The position numbers and the translations under genes were made by a program. Shown here piece after piece: positions 14,331 through 15,275 of a stretch of DNA of 15,275 bases. The notes below the pieces were generated by a model, which saw only the letters and a program-made list of their open reading frames with translations, searched no databases and was not told where the DNA came from. Within the stretch, counting starts at the first letter, position 1. Every line of letters begins with the position of its first letter. This DNA comes from DATAVK01 sp036267755 (GTDB lineage: Bacteria > Actinomycetota > Actinomycetes > JAFAQI01), in the NCBI GenBank assembly GCA_036267755.1, contig DATAVK010000005.1:1-15275 (forward strand), in the 5' to 3' direction.

Positions 14331-15275
14331 GTGCCGGAGACCGCGATCATGTTGTTCACGCGCGATCTGCGGCTGCATGACAATCCCGCCCTGCACGCTG
14401 CGGTCAGCGGCGCCGAGCACGTCGTCCCGCTCTTCGTCCTGGACGACGGCATCACCAGGCTCGACTACAACCGGCCCAACCGCGCGCGTTTCCTCGCCGA
14501 TTCGCTGGCCGATCTCGACCGTGCATTGAAACACCGAGGCGGCGCTCTCGTCGTACGACGGGGCGACGTCGCCGAGGAGGTGAGGAAGCTCGCCGACGAG
14601 ACGGGTGCCGACACCGTCCGCCTCAGCGCCGACTACAGCCGGTACGCCGTTCGACGTGAAGCCAGGCTCCGGGAGGTCCTCGGCAACCGTCAGGTGCACA
14701 GCCATCACGGGCTCGTCGTCGTCGCGCCCGGCGACATCACGACGAACGGCGGCGAGCCGTTCAGCGTCTTCACGCCGTACCACCGCCGTTGGGCCGAGCA
14801 CGGCATCCGCGACCTCGTCCCGGCGCCGATCCGCATCAACCTGCCGCCACGACTCCCGCGCGGGAAACCGCTCACCCAGGACGACATCTGCTCCGGCGAC
14901 ATCAGCCCCGACCTGATGCAAGGCGGCGAGACCGAGGCCAGAAAGCGCGCCGGGCGGTGGTACGACGACGGCGTCCAGCACTACGACGACGACCACGACG
15001 CCTTGGCTCGCGACAACACCAGCCGGCTGTCGCCGTACCTGCACTTCGGGTGTGTCAGCCCAGTCGAGCTGGTCGGCCGCGCCGACCGCCGCAAGCGGGG
15101 CGTCGACGGCTTCCTCAGACAGCTGTGCTGGCGCGACTTCCACCACCAGGTGCTCGCCGCCCGCGCCGACGTCGTCGACACCGACTGGCGGACCCAGCAC
15201 GATCATTGGCGGCGCGACAAGCAGGCGCTGCAAGCCTGGAAGGACGGCCGCACCGGCTACCCGCTGGTCGACGCC
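14331..15275 (+). CDS. phr: Deoxyribodipyrimidine photolyase (3' partial)
   Basis: The frame is open for 315 codons to the right edge; full-length enzymes have about 430-480 residues, so the last third is missing. It is a FAD-dependent, light-driven DNA repair enzyme. The N-terminal antenna domain starts AIMLFTRDLRLHDNPAL (5-21) and includes VVPLFVLDD. The FAD-binding part shows TSRLSPYLHFGCVSP (230-244), FLRQLCWRDFHHQV (261-274) with the substrate-contacting Trp267, and WKDGRTGYPLVDA at the edge. At the position of E. coli PhrB Glu274, a CPD contact, this protein has Gln264. GTG 14331 is preferred because homologues have a few residues before the first strand; ATG 14349 is an alternative. 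No strong ribosome binding site is visible. It follows the hairpin at 14260-14281. Confidence 0.93.
   Translation, partial: MPETAIMLFTRDLRLHDNPALHAAVSGAEHVVPLFVLDDGITRLDYNRPNRARFLADSLADLDRALKHRGGALVVRRGDVAEEVRKLADETGADTVRLSADYSRYAVRREARLREVLGNRQVHSHHGLVVVAPGDITTNGGEPFSVFTPYHRRWAEHGIRDLVPAPIRINLPPRLPRGKPLTQDDICSGDISPDLMQGGETEARKRAGRWYDDGVQHYDDDHDALARDNTSRLSPYLHFGCVSPVELVGRADRRKRGVDGFLRQLCWRDFHHQVLAARADVVDTDWRTQHDHWRRDKQALQAWKDGRTGYPLVDA

Noticed and set aside
14268..15233. 321-codon minus-strand frame at the right edge
   Set aside because: It is antisense to a clear photolyase frame that stays open from 14331 to the window end; the minus translation has no motif.

Overview
The window reads as chromosomal DNA of a high-GC actinobacterium (Actinomycetota). 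The evidence is the strong G/C bias at third codon positions, frequent GTG starts, 4-nt start/stop overlaps, two start codons sitting directly behind TANNNT hexamers (leaderless-type promoters), and a gene order phoH-ybeY-CNNM/CorC-CDA-like-era-recO-uppS-(...)-glyS. That order matches the block known from Mycobacterium tuberculosis (Rv2368c to Rv2357c). I cannot place the genus.

Layout. 1-1892: 3' part of an ExaC/AldB-type aldehyde dehydrogenase followed by its usual small partner, a DUF779 protein. 1937-5457: phoH, ybeY, a CNNM/CorC membrane protein with CBS domains, and a DUF2071 protein, the last three tightly coupled. 5461-7155 (minus strand): a 14-TM DHA2-type MFS drug exporter, preceded by a possible 14-codon leader ORF. 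7280-10539: a degenerate cytidine-deaminase-like protein, a GNAT acetyltransferase, era, recO and uppS. The first three are linked by ATGA/GTGA overlaps. 10562-11599: a small 3-TM membrane protein (minus), an ABM-domain monooxygenase (plus) and a PrxQ/BCP-type peroxiredoxin (minus). 11752-13152: glycyl-tRNA synthetase. 13297-14262: an AbiEi/DUF559-like protein of lower GC, bracketed by a near-identical 21-bp repeat. 14331 to the right edge: a DNA photolyase open at its 3' end.

How it fits together. The core is ribosome/RNA maintenance (PhoH, YbeY, Era), recombination repair (RecO), the polyprenyl carrier for cell-wall synthesis (UppS) and translation (GlyRS). Detoxification and stress genes sit around it (aldehyde dehydrogenase, MFS exporter, ABM monooxygenase, peroxiredoxin, photolyase). 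The conserved block is interrupted in this lineage by DUF2071 + MFS and by the GNAT gene. No tRNA, rRNA, CRISPR array, insertion sequence or prophage was recognised.

I see no convincing new multi-gene system. The signals most worth a second look are the leader ORF coupled to the MFS exporter, the 21-bp repeat bracketing the DUF559-like gene, a 13-bp perfect hairpin inside the DUF779 gene, the zinc-ligand-free deaminase-like protein beside Era, and a photolyase with Gln at the position of the CPD-contacting Glu.
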